This document shows, in pieces, positions 6,685 to 7,929 of a DNA stretch of 7,929 nt. The notes under the pieces are model-generated. The model worked only from the letters and a program-made list of their open reading frames with translations. It made no database searches and had not been told where the DNA came from. The DNA is from CAZHDI01 sp964531285 (lineage in GTDB: Bacteria > Pseudomonadota > Alphaproteobacteria > JAJFIK01): the NCBI GenBank assembly GCA_964531285.1, contig CAZHDI010000126.1, forward strand, positions 1 through 7,929, written 5' to 3'. Every line of letters starts with the position of its first letter. Position 1 is the stretch's first letter. The position numbers were made by a program, and so were the translations under genes.

Positions 6685-6701
6685 GTAACAACTGTCAAGC
6701 T
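6676..6701. repeat. Perfect 8-bp inverted repeat inside the bchC operator
   Basis: AGCTTGAC and GTCAAGCT are exact inverse complements separated by 10 bases. The arms are formed by the facing halves of the two tandem PpsR sites. In crtF readthrough RNA this could fold into a stem-loop. No T-tract follows, so it is not a standard intrinsic terminator. Confidence 0.7.
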
Positions 6702-6706
6702 AGACT
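6679..6706 (+). promoter_or_regulatory. Predicted bchC(XYZ) promoter, sigma-70-like
   Basis: TTGACG (6679-6684) and TAGACT (6701-6706) are 16 bases apart and lie inside the tandem PpsR sites. Transcription would start near 6713, giving a leader of about 58 bases. In Rhodobacter this promoter drives bchCXYZ, while readthrough from crtEF also contributes (the 'superoperon'); the compact + strand layout here fits that model. Confidence 0.65.
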
Positions 6707-6710
6707 GACA
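6693..6710. promoter_or_regulatory. PpsR/CrtJ operator, perfect palindrome (bchC)
   Basis: TGTCAAGCTAGACTGACA is an exact TGT-N12-ACA palindrome upstream of bchC. It shares 16 of 18 bases with the crtD-side palindrome read on the - strand and contains the -10 element TAGACT. The bchC promoter is a classical CrtJ/PpsR target in Rhodobacter. Confidence 0.88.
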
Positions 6711-6717
6711 CATTACT

Positions 6718-6756
6718 GGACCTACCGGTCCGCCGTGGGAAACGGGCAATCGCCCG
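6718..6756 (+). other. Two short hairpins in the bchC leader
   Basis: GGACC-TACC-GGTCC (6718-6731) and CGGGC-AATC-GCCCG (6743-6756) are consecutive perfect 5-bp inverted repeats with 4-base loops. They lie between the predicted transcription start and the bchC ribosome-binding site. Neither is followed by a T-run. In G+C-rich DNA such stems can be accidental. Confidence 0.4.
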
Positions 6757-6770
6757 GAATGGGGGCATGG

Positions 6771-7703
6771 ATGCAAGCCACCGCCGTCGTCTTTGAAGAG
6801 CCGGAGCGCCTGTCCGTCAGGCCGCTTGCGCTGACGCCTGCGGGCGCTGACGACCTGGTGGTGGACATTGCCTGGAGCGGCGTTTCGACCGGCACCGAGC
6901 GGCTTTTGTGGCAGGGCCGGATGCCCGTCTTCCCGGGCCTTGGGTATCCGCTGGTGCCCGGCTATGAGGCCGTCGGCGAAGTGGTCGAGGCCGGGTCGTC
7001 GGCTTTACACCGGGTCGGCGAGACCGTCTTCGTGCCGGGCGCCTCGTGCTACGGCGACATACGGGGTCTGTTCGGCGGGTCCGCCTCGCGCGTGGTGGTG
7101 CCGGACCGCCGGGTCATTGCGGTCGACCAGGGCCTTGAGGAACAGGGCGTTCTGCTGGCGCTTGCCGCGACGGCCTATCACGCCATGGCGGGCGGTCAGC
7201 GCCCGGATCTTATTGTCGGACACGGCGTATTGGGCCGCCTTCTGGCGCGCCTGACCGTTTTGGAAGGCGGCACGCCGACCGTCTGGGAAACCAATCCGGA
7301 CCGGATGCCGGGCGCGCTGGGCTATGACGTGGTTCAGCCCGATGACGATCCGCGCCGGGATTACCGGGCCATCTATGACGTCAGCGGCGACCCGGCCTTG
7401 CTCGATACGCTGATCGGCCGTCTCGCGCGCGGCGGTGAGGTTGTGCTGGCCGGCTTTTACAGTGCGCCGCTGTCTTTCGCATTTCCGCCGGCCTTCATGC
7501 GCGAGGCCCGGATTCGCGTGGCCGCCGAATGGCAGGATCTCGACCTGGCGGCGGTCCGCACACGCATCGAGGACGGCGATCTGTCGCTGGCCGGTCTCGT
7601 GACCCATCACATGCCGGCACAGGACGCCGCCGGGGCATACCCGGTGGCCTTCGATGACCCGTCTTGCCTGAAAATGATTCTGGATTGGAGAGAGCGCCCA
7701 TGA
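6771..7703 (+). CDS. bchC: Bacteriochlorophyllide dehydrogenase BchC (3-hydroxyethyl oxidation)
   Basis: BchC oxidises the 3-hydroxyethyl group of (bacterio)chlorophyllide a to the 3-acetyl group of bacteriochlorophyllide a with NAD+. The 310-residue protein is of the medium-chain dehydrogenase/reductase type. It shows SGVSTGTER (36-44), PLVPGYEAVGEVVEAG, FVPGASCYGDIRGLFGG, the nucleotide-fold turn VGHGVLGRLLARL, YDVSGDPALLD and VVLAGFYSAPLSFAFP, all characteristic of BchC. ATG 6771 is chosen because MQATAVVFEEP matches the usual N-terminus and a GGGGG run stands 5 bases upstream. Earlier in-frame ATGs (6666, 6759) would extend the protein into the operator and leader. The stop overlaps the bchX start (ATGA), so the two are translationally coupled. 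The promoter carries tandem PpsR sites. Confidence 0.96.
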   Translation: MQATAVVFEEPERLSVRPLALTPAGADDLVVDIAWSGVSTGTERLLWQGRMPVFPGLGYPLVPGYEAVGEVVEAGSSALHRVGETVFVPGASCYGDIRGLFGGSASRVVVPDRRVIAVDQGLEEQGVLLALAATAYHAMAGGQRPDLIVGHGVLGRLLARLTVLEGGTPTVWETNPDRMPGALGYDVVQPDDDPRRDYRAIYDVSGDPALLDTLIGRLARGGEVVLAGFYSAPLSFAFPPAFMREARIRVAAEWQDLDLAAVRTRIEDGDLSLAGLVTHHMPAQDAAGAYPVAFDDPSCLKMILDWRERP

Positions 7704-7929
7704 CCGCTGCCTATGATGAGCCGCGCGCCGGATCCGTCTTTGATCAGATGAATGATCATTTGCGTGCCGAAGCCGACCAGGACCCCGATCCGGTCGCAAC
7801 CGATACACCGAAGAAAGAAACGCAGGTCATCGCCATTTACGGCAAGGGCGGGATCGGCAAGAGCTTCACCCTCGCCAATCTCAGCTACATGATGGCCCAG
7901 CAGGGCAAGCGCGTGCTGCTGATCGGCTG
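7700..7929 (+). CDS. bchX: Chlorophyllide a reductase iron protein subunit X, 5' part
   Basis: BchX is the nitrogenase-reductase-like iron-sulfur ATPase that feeds electrons to BchY-BchZ for reduction of ring B of chlorophyllide a. The window contains 76 codons and two further bases; the frame is open to the end. After a charged, poorly conserved N-terminal extension (about 40 residues) comes VIAIYGKGGIGKSFTLANL, with the P-loop GKGGIGKS at 48-55, then YMMAQQGKRVLLIG. The N-terminal extension and SFTLANLSY distinguish it from BchL and NifH as I know them, and the position after bchC confirms the assignment. ATG 7700 overlaps the bchC stop by 4 bases. The cysteine ligands and the rest of the protein lie beyond the window, where bchY and bchZ would be expected. 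Confidence 0.95.
   Translation, partial: MTAAYDEPRAGSVFDQMNDHLRAEADQDPDPVATDTPKKETQVIAIYGKGGIGKSFTLANLSYMMAQQGKRVLLIG

Noticed and set aside
6666..6770. Upstream starts for bchC at ATG 6666 or 6759
   Set aside because: The first would translate the PpsR operator and promoter. Neither adds family sequence, whereas ATG 6771 gives a standard BchC N-terminus.
7739..7762. TTGATCA...TGATCAT repeats as a possible FNR-type site
   Set aside because: Spacing and arms do not fit TTGAT-N4-ATCAA, and the stretch is within the bchX coding sequence.
7005..7808. A 267-codon - strand open frame opposite bchC and bchX
   Set aside because: It crosses two genuine overlapping genes and looks like a composition artefact.

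Overview
The window is a G+C-rich stretch of a phototrophic alphaproteobacterial chromosome. It covers one edge of a photosynthesis gene cluster (PGC). The carotenoid genes crtC, crtD, crtE and crtF and the bacteriochlorophyll genes bchC and bchX stand in the order known from Rhodobacter-type purple bacteria and aerobic anoxygenic phototrophs. I do not assign a genus.

Layout. Bases 1-2030 (+ strand) are housekeeping and metabolic genes: the 3' part of thyA (thymidylate synthase), folA (dihydrofolate reductase) 4 bases later, and an SMP-30/gluconolactonase-family gene. This gene meets crtC tail to tail with only 9 bases between the stop codons, and that junction is the visible edge of the PGC. 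Bases 2040-4438 (- strand) hold crtD followed by crtC, overlapping by 76 bases. A 158-base divergent regulatory region (4439-4596) separates crtD from crtE. Bases 4597-7929 (+ strand) hold crtE, crtF, bchC and the 5' end of bchX, tightly packed apart from a 104-base promoter region between crtF and bchC.

Function. CrtE makes geranylgeranyl diphosphate, which supplies both carotenoids and the bacteriochlorophyll tail. CrtC (1,2-hydratase), CrtD (3,4-desaturase) and CrtF (O-methyltransferase) perform the end-group chemistry of acyclic methoxylated carotenoids (spheroidene or spirilloxanthin series). BchC and BchX belong to the branch that turns chlorophyllide a into bacteriochlorophyllide a. 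The phytoene synthase and phytoene desaturase genes (crtB, crtI) are not in the window.

Regulation. Both non-coding gaps in the PGC part contain a perfect TGT-N12-ACA palindrome, the PpsR/CrtJ operator. In each gap it is paired, at exactly 8 bases, with an imperfect copy. The two modules match closely: the perfect palindromes share 16 of 18 bases, the same -10 element (TAGACT) sits inside the perfect copy, and a -35 element sits at the inner end of the imperfect copy, 16 bases away. One module points at crtD and the other at bchC. This strongly suggests light/redox repression by a PpsR homologue. I saw no RNA genes, mobile elements, CRISPR arrays or wholly new system. The most interesting material is in the regulatory gaps and the crtD/crtC overlap.
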